A stretch of DNA of 64,000 bases from Niabella insulamsoli (GCF_039652435.2 NZ_CP190246.1:1426001-1490000), one strand, 5' to 3'. Counted from the stretch's first letter, positions 29,401-38,652 are shown. Translations and numbers: made by a program. Notes: a model not told the origin generated them from the sequence alone.

Positions 29401-29644
29401 TTATTTACAGAATGGCGATTATTTCAGGTTTAAAACAATGCAGTTGGGATATACGCTGCCGCAAAACATGGCTTCTAAAATCGGCTTGCAACGGTTTCGT
29501 GTTTATGCCAGCGGCAGCAATTTGTTTACCATTACCAACTACACCGGGTTTGATCCTGAAATCGGCGGATCGAGTTTTGGTATTGACCGTGGCATCTATC
29601 CTCAGGCCAAATCATTTTTGCTGGGGTTGAACCTAACCTTCTAA
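26498..29644 (+). CDS. SusC/RagA TonB-dependent transporter, paralogue with SusD partner
   Basis: The protein has about 1048 residues from the ATG at 26498 (MKKILSKSRGLLYIAFAIFL gives a good signal peptide; an ATG seven codons upstream is also in frame). It has a carboxypeptidase-regulatory-like domain (IKGMVRDADSNPLSNVSVIV), TonB box and plug (LDEVVVVGYGTQ), the DAASAAIYGARASAGVILI signature and a barrel. Unlike its neighbour it lacks the STN domain, so it transports but should not signal through FecR. The SusD gene follows after a 118-base gap containing a strong stem-loop. The substrate is probably a glycan; the sulfatase after SusD suggests a sulfated one. Confidence 0.93.
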   Translation: MKKILSKSRGLLYIAFAIFLLTTNSDSQAAAPAFETIKGMVRDADSNPLSNVSVIVKGTSRGGVTAEDGSFGIEAALNDTLVFSISGYQQQEVIISDENMILQIVMVKNFNDLDEVVVVGYGTQKKSVVTGAISSVKASDFANQQTARIEQVLQGRTSGLTIAAASGAPGAVSTVRVRGITSLNDGASNPLFVVDGVVVDNGSVDYLSSNDIESIEVLKDAASAAIYGARASAGVILITTKKGKQGGIVVNYNGYLGTQKPERKLDLLNAKDYATLINEQSVNGGGTAVFDNPESLETGTDWQALIFNNNAKIQNHELSFSGGFNKSSFYSSVSYFDQDGIVASDISNFKRISLRLNSIHKIRDWLTFGQNLGYSHIKSLLGVNANTEFQSPLSSATNLDPITPVTITDPDLLSKPPYSNQPVIADAAGNPYGVSTIVVQQMVNPLALIKTKLGNHNWSDDIVGNAFLEIKPISAITFRSTIGAKLSYNGSENFSPIFYLNSNQTSEQTSFARFRGKTLNWNLENTLAYSKSVEAHDFSVLLGQGAYLDNNSSGMTVTYYGIPATNFDEASMNYSVAAENVQASGYEGILHKVNSLFGRLNYNYDEKYLFTGIIRRDGSSRFGPNNKFGYFPSASVGWVASRENFFPKTDRFNFLKIRGSYGVTGNDVLGEMRYASTVSDGRNYVFGSDLYAIGYSPNAPANPDLKWEETRQLNFGLDAIVFRNFNFTFDWFKKKTVGVLMPVEFPGFAGATGTSYGNVGDIENTGVELELGYKKQVNKVALDVRGNLSYLKNKVSYLGDGKDFTEDGAAKLQSTAFALTRTAVGYAVGSFYGFQRDGIFQNQAEIDAYTGPDGAKVQPNAVPGDFKWVDINGDGKIDADDRTFIGDPTPDLSYGFTINLGWNHFDLLLFGQGVAGNQIYQGLRRLDIPTANWQTNALDRWHGEGTSNNYPRLTTNDVNKNYSYPSDFYLQNGDYFRFKTMQLGYTLPQNMASKIGLQRFRVYASGSNLFTITNYTGFDPEIGGSSFGIDRGIYPQAKSFLLGLNLTF

Positions 29645-29672
29645 TAACAAATAAAAACAGATGAAGCGTTGC

Positions 29673-29718
29673 TTATAAAATTTTCATTTTTATCAGACAG
29701 GGGAATGAAATTTTATAA
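29673..29718 (+). other. Stem-loop between susC and susD
   Basis: TTATAAAATTTTCATT (29673-29688) is matched by AATGAAATTTTATAA (29704-29718), giving a stem of about 15 pairs with one bulged T and a 15-base loop. It has no T-run after it. It may protect the 3' end of the susC message or lower read-through into susD. The function is inferred only. Confidence 0.5.
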
Positions 29719-29762
29719 CTGATAAATTCCATTCGACTCTTAAAAACATAAACCATTTACGA

Positions 29763-31271
29763 ATGAAAAATATATACGTTCTTATTCTTGCCACCTTCAT
29801 GTTGTTCGGCGCTGCGTGTAATAAAAGTTTCCTCGAGGTTGATCCTAAAGCGCTTCAGATTGAAGAGAACTATTACAAAAATCCGCAAGAGGCTTTTAAC
29901 GGTTTGGTAGCTGCTTACGACCCCTTGAGTTGGGAGGGTGTTAGTCAATATGCTAATTTCGTTGTGTTCGTTGCGGGCGCTGATGAATGCTATTCCGGAG
30001 GTGGGAGTTCTTCTGATCTTCCTTATCTGCAGGCGTTGAACAATTATTCAATTAGTCCCGGAATTGGCCCCCAGCTTGATTTTTGGAAGATGTATTTTGT
30101 GGGTGTTGCCCGTTCCAATACCATCATTAATATTTTAAACAATAAAGAGATTTCAGGCCTGGCCGGTGAAGTGAAAGCCCGATATATTGCGGAGGCGAAA
30201 ATTTTGCGTGCCTATTATTATTTTTCTTTGGTCAGATTATTCCGCAACATTCCTTTCTATACTGAGCCTGTTACTTCAGAAGAAATTTATAACCTCGAGC
30301 AAGTAGATCCGGCAACGGTTTACGCACAGGTTGAGAAAGATTTGACGGAGGCTATCGCTGAAGGCAGCCTTCCCGACAAAGTAGATGCTGCGACGGAAGG
30401 CGGCCGGATGACGCGCGGAATAGCCAAAGCATTGTTGGGAAAGGTTTATTTGTATGAAGAAAAATGGCCGGCGGCTGCTTCGGTTTTGGCGGAAGTGAAT
30501 GGTACACCCGGCAGCGCCAATGATACCTACGGTTATAAGCTGTTGGATAATTTTGCAGACATATTTAATCCGGAGCATCTGCATAGCTCCGAGTCGATCC
30601 TGGAGTTTAACCATACGGCCACGGCTTCCTCTGGCTGGGGTAATACAAGCAAGGTAGAGGGGCTGATTGCCACAACGATGCTGGGCCCTCGAAGTTATAA
30701 GGGTAGTGTGTATGTTTTCGGATGGGGCGGTTGTCCGATAATCCCCGAATTCTCGCAATTGATGTATAGCGATCCGCGCTATCAGGCAACGATTGCCGAT
30801 GTTGACAGTTTGGTTGGCCTGGGTGAAGCAACCTATGCGCCCGGCTATTTAAACACCGGAAAGTTTGTCCGCAAGTACGCGCCGTTGTTGGCTTACCGGC
30901 CGACTACCGGTGGCCCGCCGCCACTCAATTATCCTCAAAATTATATTGAAATTCGTTTGGCCGATACTTACCTCATGGAAGCCGAGGCTTTATTAGAATC
31001 AGGCGGCAGCGCTACTCGCGCCGGGCAGCTTTTAAATGCCGTTCGCGCCCGCGTGGGTTTGCCGGCAGTAGCGGCTACACTTGAAAATATCTATTTGGAG
31101 CGCCGCAAAGAACTGGCTACCGAAGGCCATCGCTGGTTCGATTTGGTACGCTGGGGACAGGCGGCTACTGTTTTGGCGTACAAAGGATTTACAGCCGGTA
31201 AGAATGAAATTTTTCCGATTCCTTTAGCAGAAATGAACAATACAAAACTGGTTCAGAATCCTGGATATTGA
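29763..31271 (+). CDS. SusD/RagB-family nutrient-binding lipoprotein
   Basis: This 502-residue surface lipoprotein has a signal ending FGAACN with its lipobox at Cys19. The SusD fold is clear: FLEVDPKALQIEENYYKNPQ near the start, the TPR-like ARYIAEAKILRAYYYFSLVRL helix, and the C-terminal RRKELATEGHRWFDLVRWG motif that is almost diagnostic of the family. It should sit as a lid on the SusC just upstream and capture the ligand. A sulfatase follows 20 bases later, probably in the same operon. Confidence 0.95.
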   Translation: MKNIYVLILATFMLFGAACNKSFLEVDPKALQIEENYYKNPQEAFNGLVAAYDPLSWEGVSQYANFVVFVAGADECYSGGGSSSDLPYLQALNNYSISPGIGPQLDFWKMYFVGVARSNTIINILNNKEISGLAGEVKARYIAEAKILRAYYYFSLVRLFRNIPFYTEPVTSEEIYNLEQVDPATVYAQVEKDLTEAIAEGSLPDKVDAATEGGRMTRGIAKALLGKVYLYEEKWPAAASVLAEVNGTPGSANDTYGYKLLDNFADIFNPEHLHSSESILEFNHTATASSGWGNTSKVEGLIATTMLGPRSYKGSVYVFGWGGCPIIPEFSQLMYSDPRYQATIADVDSLVGLGEATYAPGYLNTGKFVRKYAPLLAYRPTTGGPPPLNYPQNYIEIRLADTYLMEAEALLESGGSATRAGQLLNAVRARVGLPAVAATLENIYLERRKELATEGHRWFDLVRWGQAATVLAYKGFTAGKNEIFPIPLAEMNNTKLVQNPGY

Positions 31272-31291
31272 GGCCGTAAAAGCCATTTCAA

Positions 31292-32830
31292 ATGAATCTT
31301 TTTACCAAATTCACCATATCTCTTTTTCTGATGCCGGCCGTGTTGATGGGGCAGCAAAAGGATCAGCTTCATTTCAAAACTTATGACAATGTAAAGCCGC
31401 GGAATATTATTTTTATTTTGTCGGATGATCATCGTTATGATTTCATGGGTTTTACCGGTAAGGTGCCCGGTCTTAAAACACCGCATCTCGATCGGCTGGC
31501 CAAAGAAGGCGCGCATTTGAAGAACGCTTTTGTGACGACTTCGCTTTGTTCGCCCAGCAGGGCATCTATTTTAACCGGACAGTATGCGCACACGCACACA
31601 GTTGTTGACAATCAGTCGCCGCAGCCAGAGTACCTCATTTTCTTTCCTCAATACTTGCAGCAGGTAGGGTATCAAACAGGTTTTTTCGGTAAATGGCATA
31701 TGGGTGGCGATAACCCCGATCCGCGGCCCGGCTTCGACAAATGGGTGAGCTTTCAGGGCCAGGGCGTTTATTACAATCCCACCTTAAATATCGATGGGAA
31801 AACCGTTAAATATTCGGGTGGCGCCTACATCACCGATGTGCTTACCGGCTTGTCCATCGATTGGCTTAAAAGCCTTAAAAAAGACAAGCCTTTTTTTCTT
31901 TACCTGTCCCACAAAGCAGTTCATTCGGAATTTAACGCTGCCAAAAGACATAGAGGATTGTATAAAGATATTAAGATACAGTACCCCGTGTCTATGTTTA
32001 TGACAAAAACAGACAGTAGTAAAAATTTTACGAAAGGCCAATGGGTTGGCAATGAAGAGGGATTCACTTTTAACAAAGCCGACGTGCCCCAATGGGTGAA
32101 GGCACAGCGATATAGCTGGCATGGTGTAGATTATATGTATCACGGGCAAACAGATTTTGACCAATTTTACCAGGATTACCTGGAAACGTTGATGGGAGTG
32201 GACGAAAGCGTGGGCGCCGTGCTCGACTTTCTACAAGAGAATGACCTTGACAAGGAAACGCTGGTCGTGTATATGGGCGACAATGGATTTGCTTTTGGTG
32301 AACATGGTTTGATAGATAAGCGTACTGCTTTTGAAGAGTCGATGCGTGTGCCGCTACTGGCGCGATGCCCCGCGATCATAAAACCCGCGACTGTGATTGA
32401 GCAGGACGTTTTAAATATTGATATTGCGCCCACTTTCCTGGAGCTGGCCGGCATCCGGCAGCCGCAACAAATGCAGGGCGCTTCTTTTGTGAAACTGTTG
32501 CAGGGCAGGGATACTAAATGGCGTGAAGAATTTTTTTATGAATATTATTGGGAAAATGCATTTCCGCAAACGCCCAGCCAGTTTGCTGTAAGAACGGACC
32601 GGTATAAGTTTATCCGATCTCAGGGAATATGGGATATAGATCAATTGTACGATCTTGTGAAAGATCCTTATGAAGTGAATAATTTAATCCGCAAGCCGGA
32701 ATACCAGGAGTTGGGAAAAGAATTGAATATCAAACTCTGGAAATGGTTGGGCGCCACCAACGGATTGTATATTCCTTTAAAGCCGGTGTTAAAGCCCAAA
32801 AAGGATCATCTTTATAAAAATACCTGGTAA
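31292..32830 (+). CDS. Secreted sulfatase (N-acetylglucosamine-6-sulfatase-like)
   Basis: This 512-residue exported sulfatase has a signal peptide ending near residue 20 (PAVLMG). It has the metal segment NIIFILSDDHRYDFMGF, the maturation motif CSPSRASILTG with Cys86 as the formylglycine precursor, GKWHMGGD, and MGDNGFAFGEHG near residue 325. The last motif and the overall length resemble sulfatases acting on glucosamine-6-sulfate and related groups, but subfamily assignment needs a SulfAtlas comparison. It closes the SusCD operon on the plus strand and converges with the genes on the minus strand. Confidence 0.92.
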   Translation: MNLFTKFTISLFLMPAVLMGQQKDQLHFKTYDNVKPRNIIFILSDDHRYDFMGFTGKVPGLKTPHLDRLAKEGAHLKNAFVTTSLCSPSRASILTGQYAHTHTVVDNQSPQPEYLIFFPQYLQQVGYQTGFFGKWHMGGDNPDPRPGFDKWVSFQGQGVYYNPTLNIDGKTVKYSGGAYITDVLTGLSIDWLKSLKKDKPFFLYLSHKAVHSEFNAAKRHRGLYKDIKIQYPVSMFMTKTDSSKNFTKGQWVGNEEGFTFNKADVPQWVKAQRYSWHGVDYMYHGQTDFDQFYQDYLETLMGVDESVGAVLDFLQENDLDKETLVVYMGDNGFAFGEHGLIDKRTAFEESMRVPLLARCPAIIKPATVIEQDVLNIDIAPTFLELAGIRQPQQMQGASFVKLLQGRDTKWREEFFYEYYWENAFPQTPSQFAVRTDRYKFIRSQGIWDIDQLYDLVKDPYEVNNLIRKPEYQELGKELNIKLWKWLGATNGLYIPLKPVLKPKKDHLYKNTW

Positions 32831-32854
32831 GCAAACGCTACGTTCCGGAAGCCA

Positions 32855-33283
32855 TTAGCCCTGCTTCTCTAATAAAATATCAATAAATAGTGTCCAATTG
32901 TTGTCGGCTGCTTGTACCTCCCATTTGCCGGAGATCGTCGAATAATCGATACTAAATCGTCCGCGGAATTTGATGCCAGCACCATCAATAGCAAAGTTAT
33001 GACTGGTTATCTCTGCCGACATGATGCCATTTGCCGCCTCCGAATTGAAATAATGCATCTGCGCTTTTTGCTGAGCCCCGGCAGGATAAATCACTTCGAA
33101 GGTTTCACTTTTATCAGGCCCCATTAATACACAAGCTTCATGTAAAATATAATTTCCATCAACGATCAATCGGTAGGTGTCGGTGCCACGCAGCTCAAGT
33201 ATTTTGTCCTCATGATAAATTTTTCCAGTGGTTGTCCAGGTGCCTAAAAGTTTCGCAAAAGGGCCGTCCGCGATTTTCTGCAT
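32855..33283 (-). CDS. DUF1579-like small beta-barrel protein
   Basis: The protein has 142 residues with no signal peptide. The opening (GPFAKLLGTWTTTGKIYHED) and the alternation of strands (DTYRLIVDGNYILHEACV, GIKFRGRFSIDYSTISGKWEVQ) resemble lipocalin-like or DUF1579 proteins that are often described as activity-unknown. It lies 3 bases downstream of a methyltransferase on the same strand. I cannot assign a function. Confidence 0.6.
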   Translation of the reverse strand: MQKIADGPFAKLLGTWTTTGKIYHEDKILELRGTDTYRLIVDGNYILHEACVLMGPDKSETFEVIYPAGAQQKAQMHYFNSEAANGIMSAEITSHNFAIDGAGIKFRGRFSIDYSTISGKWEVQAADNNWTLFIDILLEKQG

Positions 33284-33286
33284 GCT

Positions 33287-33721
33287 TTAATTTTTTAATT
33301 TAATTGCTTTTAGTGGATTTCCGCCGTCGATAAACAGTTTACCGCCTTTCTTTAAAACCTTTGAAATATTTTGCAGCGCAAGCGCCTCAATTTCGGGATG
33401 TCTGCCGTCTAAAGCACCCACTCTTATTGCAAAAGCGAGGTCAAAGAGAGGTTCGCCGGCCGGCCTTATAAAACACTCGATCGCACAATGCTGAAACGCT
33501 ACACGACCTGATTTTATGACTGTTTCAGATCGCTTTTGGGCTTGTGTGATGGCTTTCATTGAACGGTCAATGCCCAGTATATAAAGGCGTGGAAAGCGGT
33601 ATGCAAGCGCTCTGGCGGCTACGCCCGAGCCGCATCCTATCTCCAAAATGCGCATCCCGTCTTTTAAAGGCAGTGCATCTATAATAGATAAAAGCCGGTT
33701 TGAAATTTTGGGTTGAAGCAT
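33287..33721 (-). CDS. Class I SAM-dependent methyltransferase
   Basis: The protein has 144 residues. Motif I is well formed (MRILEIGCGSGVAARALA), the second strand ends in GIDRS, and FDLAFAIRVGALDG is the motif-IV region; ISKVLKKGGKLFIDGG is the usual post-IV segment. It is short, and the substrate-binding C-terminal strands are largely absent, so it may be a reduced family member. It sits between the SRPBCC and DUF1579-like genes with gaps of 3 and 23 bases, so the three probably form an operon. The substrate is unknown. Confidence 0.8.
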   Translation of the reverse strand: MLQPKISNRLLSIIDALPLKDGMRILEIGCGSGVAARALAYRFPRLYILGIDRSMKAITQAQKRSETVIKSGRVAFQHCAIECFIRPAGEPLFDLAFAIRVGALDGRHPEIEALALQNISKVLKKGGKLFIDGGNPLKAIKLKN

Positions 33722-33744
33722 AGTTGTTGTGTCGATGAAGCGCT

Positions 33745-34215
33745 TTAAAAATCGTTTTTTGAGTTGATGTGTGTGCTCCTGAAAGGTTTTCCCTGACCGG
33801 TTTCCAGCAACGATTGAAGGCTATGAGTAAACTGTTGCCATCCCATTTTACAGATATCGAAACATTCAATGCCCGGATGTAAACCGACATGCGTAAGTCG
33901 AAGTTGAAGGCGCTTTTCATAGGGCGTTAAATCCCATTTGATAGTGGTGCCTTTCCATTCACTCTTATTCTTTAAAACCGGAAGGTCAATAAGCGAATCC
34001 TTCACCTCCCAAACTAATTTGGAAGGATATATTTGCTCTTTTACTTCGATGATTTTAAACACACCGCCGCCGAAGCGGACTGTGAAATGATCGCTCTCAT
34101 TATTTGCAGAGCCTTCAAAAAGCTCCGTCCACCAAAGTGAAATGCGATTAGTAAGTGCGTCGAACGCCTGAGATGCCGTCGAGTCGATTTCAATAGTTGC
34201 GCTGTAATTTTCCAT
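33745..34215 (-). CDS. SRPBCC/AHSA1-like protein
   Basis: The protein has 156 residues. The start (TIEIDSTASQAFDALTNRISLWW) and the end (THVGLHPGIECFDICKMGWQQF) match the START/AHSA1 (activator of Hsp90 ATPase homologue 1-like) fold, a hydrophobic-cavity fold found in many small bacterial proteins of uncertain function. It is the first gene of a minus-strand trio. A perfect 14-base palindrome lies about 75 bases upstream of its start. Confidence 0.8.
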   Translation of the reverse strand: MENYSATIEIDSTASQAFDALTNRISLWWTELFEGSANNESDHFTVRFGGGVFKIIEVKEQIYPSKLVWEVKDSLIDLPVLKNKSEWKGTTIKWDLTPYEKRLQLRLTHVGLHPGIECFDICKMGWQQFTHSLQSLLETGQGKPFRSTHINSKNDF

Positions 34216-34287
34216 TGCATCAAAAGTTTAGAGATGCTCCGAAGCTACATCCTGGTGCAAGGATACATTTAATTATTGAGCAGGCAA

Positions 34288-34301
34288 TTGCCATATGGCA
34301 A
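34288..34301. promoter_or_regulatory. Perfect palindrome upstream of the SRPBCC gene
   Basis: TTGCCATATGGCAA is a perfect 14-base palindrome in the 178-base gap before the SRPBCC gene. It could be a dimeric-repressor operator. No regulator gene is next to it. Confidence 0.35.
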
Positions 34302-34393
34302 GAAATCAGGCCGTCAATTGCTTAGCGCCTACCACGAGCCACTTTGATAAAGCGCAGGTTGAACAATTTGCAAAAATGCAAGCTTCAACACAG

Positions 34394-35251
34394 TTAATTG
34401 CCCTTAAAAAATCTTTCGGCATTTTTATAATATAATTTTTTTTTCTGCTTAGCGGATAAAAAATCGAGTTGTTCAACAGATTGTACCACTTTTTGAATAT
34501 CACCATTATCGGTTCCAAACATTAATCGATTTGTGAGGCCGGCATCGACAAATGACTTCATTATGAATGAAAATTTTTCTGCCGGCACAATATCCGGATT
34601 AGAAATCACTGAGATGTCAGCGTAAACCTGCTGATGTTGGCGCATGACATTTATGGTTTCTTTATAGTATTGGTCGCCGGCATGCATAATCCATATCTTC
34701 AACTTTGGAAACTGTGCCAACAGGGTTTTTAGCAATGATGGGTTACCCATATCCATTTTAAAAAGGGCGCTGCCATGACCGGGTCCGGCGCCGCCGGTAT
34801 GAATCCCTACTGGTAGATTATACTTTTGGGCTAGCCGGTAGTATGGATAGAGCATCGTGTCGGCAGGGGAGATGCCACAATACTGGTTTAAAATTTCCCC
34901 GAAATAATCAATGTTGCCGGATTTGATTTGTGATTCCACCCATTCGATCGGCGGCCAATCGTGGCCGGTGTCGAAACATTGTTGCAGGCTGTAGGGCACT
35001 TTTCCGCCAGGGCAAGGCAACATGAGGCCGAACAATATTTTCATTCCCTGCATATCGCGATAGCTATTTTGCAGATTCCATGATGTGCTCAGCGCTACTT
35101 TGTAAATTCCTGCATTTTGAAGCGTTTGTATTTGTTGCTGCTGGTTCGAGCTTCCGTGCAGGTGCACGTCAAATATTTTGTGTACGTGTTTTTGCTGACC
35201 GCGTGCTACGACTGCGGGAAGAAATGATAAAAAGAATAAGAGGGCTTTCAT
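34394..35251 (-). CDS. Secreted TIM-barrel amidohydrolase (amidohydrolase-2 type)
   Basis: The protein has about 285 residues from the ATG at 35251 (MKALLFFLSFLPAVVARGQQ is a good signal peptide; the frame is open 24 codons further upstream without a leader). Metal ligands in order are FDVHLHGSS (HxH), GIHTGG, IMHAGDQ and FGTDNGD, the pattern of amidohydrolase-2 (ACMSD-like) enzymes. The substrate is unknown. It stands alone between the trio above and a metallophosphoesterase on the same strand. Confidence 0.8.
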   Translation of the reverse strand: MKALLFFLSFLPAVVARGQQKHVHKIFDVHLHGSSNQQQQIQTLQNAGIYKVALSTSWNLQNSYRDMQGMKILFGLMLPCPGGKVPYSLQQCFDTGHDWPPIEWVESQIKSGNIDYFGEILNQYCGISPADTMLYPYYRLAQKYNLPVGIHTGGAGPGHGSALFKMDMGNPSLLKTLLAQFPKLKIWIMHAGDQYYKETINVMRQHQQVYADISVISNPDIVPAEKFSFIMKSFVDAGLTNRLMFGTDNGDIQKVVQSVEQLDFLSAKQKKKLYYKNAERFFKGN

Positions 35252-35392
35252 TTGTTTGGTTTGAAATGGTCTTAAAAAACTACCTCTTTCTAGCGACCTG
35301 CAAAAGCGGGTTTTAAAGGGCATTCAAATCGTCTAACATACCTTCAATAATCGGTGTCAGGCCAAAGCCTGATGTCGGGTTGATCAAAGGTG

Positions 35393-36238
35393 TTATTTCT
35401 TTTGAAGTTCAAATATCGTTATTTCCGGTCTGACATTCAACCTCACCTGCCATAAATGGCCTAACGCCCGGTTTATATATAGGGTTCTGCTGTTGCTGAG
35501 TTCCATCTGGCCGGCTGCGTATTTTTTGTTTTTTACGGGAAGCATGGGTGGTGGAAGAAACGGAGGTTTTACCTGTCCGCCGTGTGTATGGCCCGATAGG
35601 ATCCAGCTATCATAATCCTGCCAAACGTCCAAGTCGCAAACGTCGGGATTGTGGCACAATACAATATTGGCATTCGTTTTTTCGAAATGCTGCATCGCTT
35701 TTCCGGGGTCGAAGTTTGAGCCCCAATAGTCGTCCAGGCCGATAATGTTTAATCCGCCAACAGCTGCCTTTTCATTTCTTAATACTTGAATATCGTTTTT
35801 TGCAAGCATCGATGAAATCTGATCCGCCACCAACGGCTGCGACCAGTTAACGCCATAGTCGTGATTTCCTAAAATACCGATCGTTGCCAGTTTTCCTTTG
35901 ACAGCATTTTTCAATGTCTCTTCGAGTTTTTCGAACGGTACTTCATCGTTGTGGGTACTGACATAATCGCCTGTATAGGCCACGATATCCGGATGAAACG
36001 CTTTAGCCCTTTTAAATGAATCGATGAGAAAGTGATAGTCGAAACGTTCGCCAACATGAATATCACTAATCTGCATTAATGTTTTGCCAACCAGATGACC
36101 GGGTAAATTTTGTATAGGCATTTGAAGTTTTACGAACTCTAACCAGAACGGCTCAATTTGCCAGGCATATAACCCGGTGGCCAATCCAATTCCTGCCAGG
36201 CCCCATGCGGATCTTTTTAGAAATTTTCGTCTGTTCAT
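35393..36238 (-). CDS. Metallophosphoesterase (YkuE-like), Tat or membrane anchored
   Basis: The protein has 281 residues. The N-terminus MNRRKFLKRSAWGLAG has a twin-arginine motif and a hydrophobic stretch. All calcineurin-type motifs are visible: ISDIHVGE, YTGDYVS, GNHDYG, CHNPDV and SGHTHGGQ. YkuE-like relatives are membrane-associated phosphodiesterases, some acting on UDP-diacylglucosamine-type lipids; which applies here is open. A 210-base gap separates it from the S41 peptidase on the same strand. Confidence 0.9.
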   Translation of the reverse strand: MNRRKFLKRSAWGLAGIGLATGLYAWQIEPFWLEFVKLQMPIQNLPGHLVGKTLMQISDIHVGERFDYHFLIDSFKRAKAFHPDIVAYTGDYVSTHNDEVPFEKLEETLKNAVKGKLATIGILGNHDYGVNWSQPLVADQISSMLAKNDIQVLRNEKAAVGGLNIIGLDDYWGSNFDPGKAMQHFEKTNANIVLCHNPDVCDLDVWQDYDSWILSGHTHGGQVKPPFLPPPMLPVKNKKYAAGQMELSNSRTLYINRALGHLWQVRLNVRPEITIFELQKK

Positions 36239-36448
36239 GATGTATTCAGGTTACGGGTTTCTTTTCCAAAGGGTTTGTCCGGTTGGTGAAAAAACAAGGC
36301 TGTCAGCGTCCGAAATGAATGATGCCTGGAAGTTTAATAGGTTTGTCGGGTTTGTTGCCGGCAGCCATCACATGCATCCATGCTGCTATCGACCTATAGC
36401 TGGAGTTAAATTTCGGCGGTGTTGGTCCGCGGTGTACTAAAGAGGCTT

Positions 36449-38652
36449 TCAATTCTTTAAAATTACTTCAATCGCTTTTTCGAGAAGTTCATCTTTTCCT
36501 TGTCTAATACCATCAATCGTGGGTTTCACTTCTATGTCAGGTATGATGCCCACTCGTTGCGTTTCTTTTCCATCCGGATAATTTATTCCAATACCCGAGA
36601 TCATAGTTCTTAGCCCGCCTGGAAGTAAAATGGTGGATACATTCCCGTCTGCTCCGGCAGTGGTACTGCCAATGATGGTCGTATTGTTGCCCGCTCTGAA
36701 TGCCATTGCAGTATAATCTGCCTGGCTTTGCGACAATTCGTTCAGCAATACTACCAGCTTTCCTCCGTAGGCTTTGCCTTGGTTTTTTATATTTAATTCG
36801 CCTGTGAAGGTGAATTCCCCCGGATTGTTCATATTTGCCTTTGTAAATTTTACAAAGGGAGTCGATGATGAAACAAAATAGGATCCCAGGCTAAAAGGGA
36901 CAAAAGTTGCGGGGTAATTTCGAATGTCGATGACGATTCCCCTTGTATGTTCAAATGCGCTTTTTATTTCGGGGATATCTTCTTGTTGATGTTTTGAAGT
37001 GTTATATAGCCGATGTTATTGTCCAGCATTTTAAAAGACCGGCCCTTATTTTTTCTATACCAACGGTACACATCGAGGTTGCCTTTCGGATATAATTTCA
37101 GGTTTTTTATTTGCGGCCTAGCATTTCCCGACACGAACTCAATTTCGATGTGGTCTGAGTCGGATCGTAAAAGGTCTGCAGATATATCCCTTAATCTCGT
37201 CGGCTCATTGGAAGCCGGATAAAATTTGGATTTTTCTTTAACGATTTCTTTGACAGGCCGGCCATTTATTTTTGTAATGACATTCCCGATTTTCAGCCCC
37301 ACCAGGCTTTTCAGGTCGTTTTGATAGTAATCGGTAACAGCCAGTTGCTGCTCAATAAACCGAAGATGTACTGGCGGATAGTTAGCGCCTTTCCACTCGT
37401 CAATTTTATTGGCTCCGGCCCAAAGGTTGGCGTGGGTGTCCTGTATGTCTCCGATTATTTGCACGGCTGCCATTTCGTAGGCCAGCTCATCCTTTGCGTT
37501 TAGAAAAACGGGTATATATACTTTTAGCTTTTTATTCCAGTCTTCATCCATCAGGTGTTTATACGGAAAAAAATAATAGATCATATTCCAATACCGGTAA
37601 AGCGTGAGTAGCCTGAATCCATCATCCGGGTAGGGCATATTTAGATAAGGCCGTTCGTTGGTAAATTCAGGGTTTCCCACCATCCCCGGTTTTATATAAT
37701 AATGGTTGCCTTGTGAACGGTTGTTATAAACGAATAGCAGTTTGCTTTTAAGCGCTGCTTCCTGTGTGTCAATCCATTTTAAATCCGGCCGCAGAACGGC
37801 GTTTTTATCCGTTTCGCTACATGTTGAGCAGGGTTTTACTTCGCCGAGTGCGTTAATCCAGTCAATGATAAGTTGATCCCTTTGACGGCTATTGGCTACT
37901 TCAAGATATTTTGGTAGCAACCTGAAAAGCTCATAGTCCCAATTGTAGTTGCCTTTGGCAATTTCAGGATGATGATATTTTATAAAACCCCAAACCCTGC
38001 CCAACAGTTCGAGATTTTCTATCTTTTTGGGAGTTAAATCAACTATCTTAATTTGAGAGCCCTTATCGAATTCGTTGTCCAGCCGTGCTTTTGAAAATTG
38101 TTTTTTAACCTCTTTCAACGTTTGAACATCTTTTCCGTCGATGTAAAGTGTGAAATCGTCGAACCATGCTTCTCCTTTTCCTGATAAGATTCCTGCGATG
38201 TAGATTTGTTCCGCGTCGCGGGGATATTCGAGGTTGATCGTGTATTTCTGCCAGTCTCTGGTTCCGGAAATTTTTTGGCTTTGCATATTGTCAAAGACCA
38301 ACGGGGCCCCATTTCCATCTACTCTTAATAGGAGGCCGGCAACTCCGTTTTCAACATTTTTTATTTTCATATAACCTTCAAGCCTGATTGTTTTTCCTTC
38401 GTAGTTGGCTGGAATTTTATAGGCGATACTCCCAAAGGAATTGGTCGTTGAGTCTGACGTAATTTTGCCTGCCTTGTGGCCCGAGTGGGCCGTTTCTTCA
38501 ATCGTTAAATCATAGGTTCCCCATTTGAACCAGCCGTCGGGCAACGAGTTTCCTGCTTTTTGGTTTTCGAATCCAAAGTTAAATTTTTCAACTGTCTGAC
38601 TTTTGCAATTCCAAGAGATAAGGGTGAATAGCGCAATTAGTAATTTATTCAT
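36449..38652 (-). pseudogene. S41-family peptidase, frameshifted near the catalytic domain
   Basis: One gene is split between two frames. From the ATG at 38652 (MNKLLIALFTLISWNC, a probable lipoprotein signal) the first frame runs to NIGYITLQNI and soon stops at 36964. The next frame then continues QQEDIPEIKSAF..., reaches GIVIDIRNYP and the catalytic-serine region LNELSQSQADYTAMAF, and ends at 36449. The full product would be about 734 residues: a jelly-roll binding domain (about 20-190), a middle domain, a PDZ-like segment (SLVGLKIGNVITKINGRPV) and the C-terminal processing-peptidase-like protease. Adding one A to the short A-run on the coding strand (plus-strand T-run 36992-36995) restores the frame. 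It could be a true mutation, phase variation or a sequencing error. Confidence 0.75.

Noticed and set aside
36345..36370. GTTTGTTGCCGGCAG near the metallophosphoesterase, similar to site g core
   Set aside because: There is no TATTGCAAA arm and no palindromic partner, and the flanking genes have normal composition, so I do not extend the array this far.
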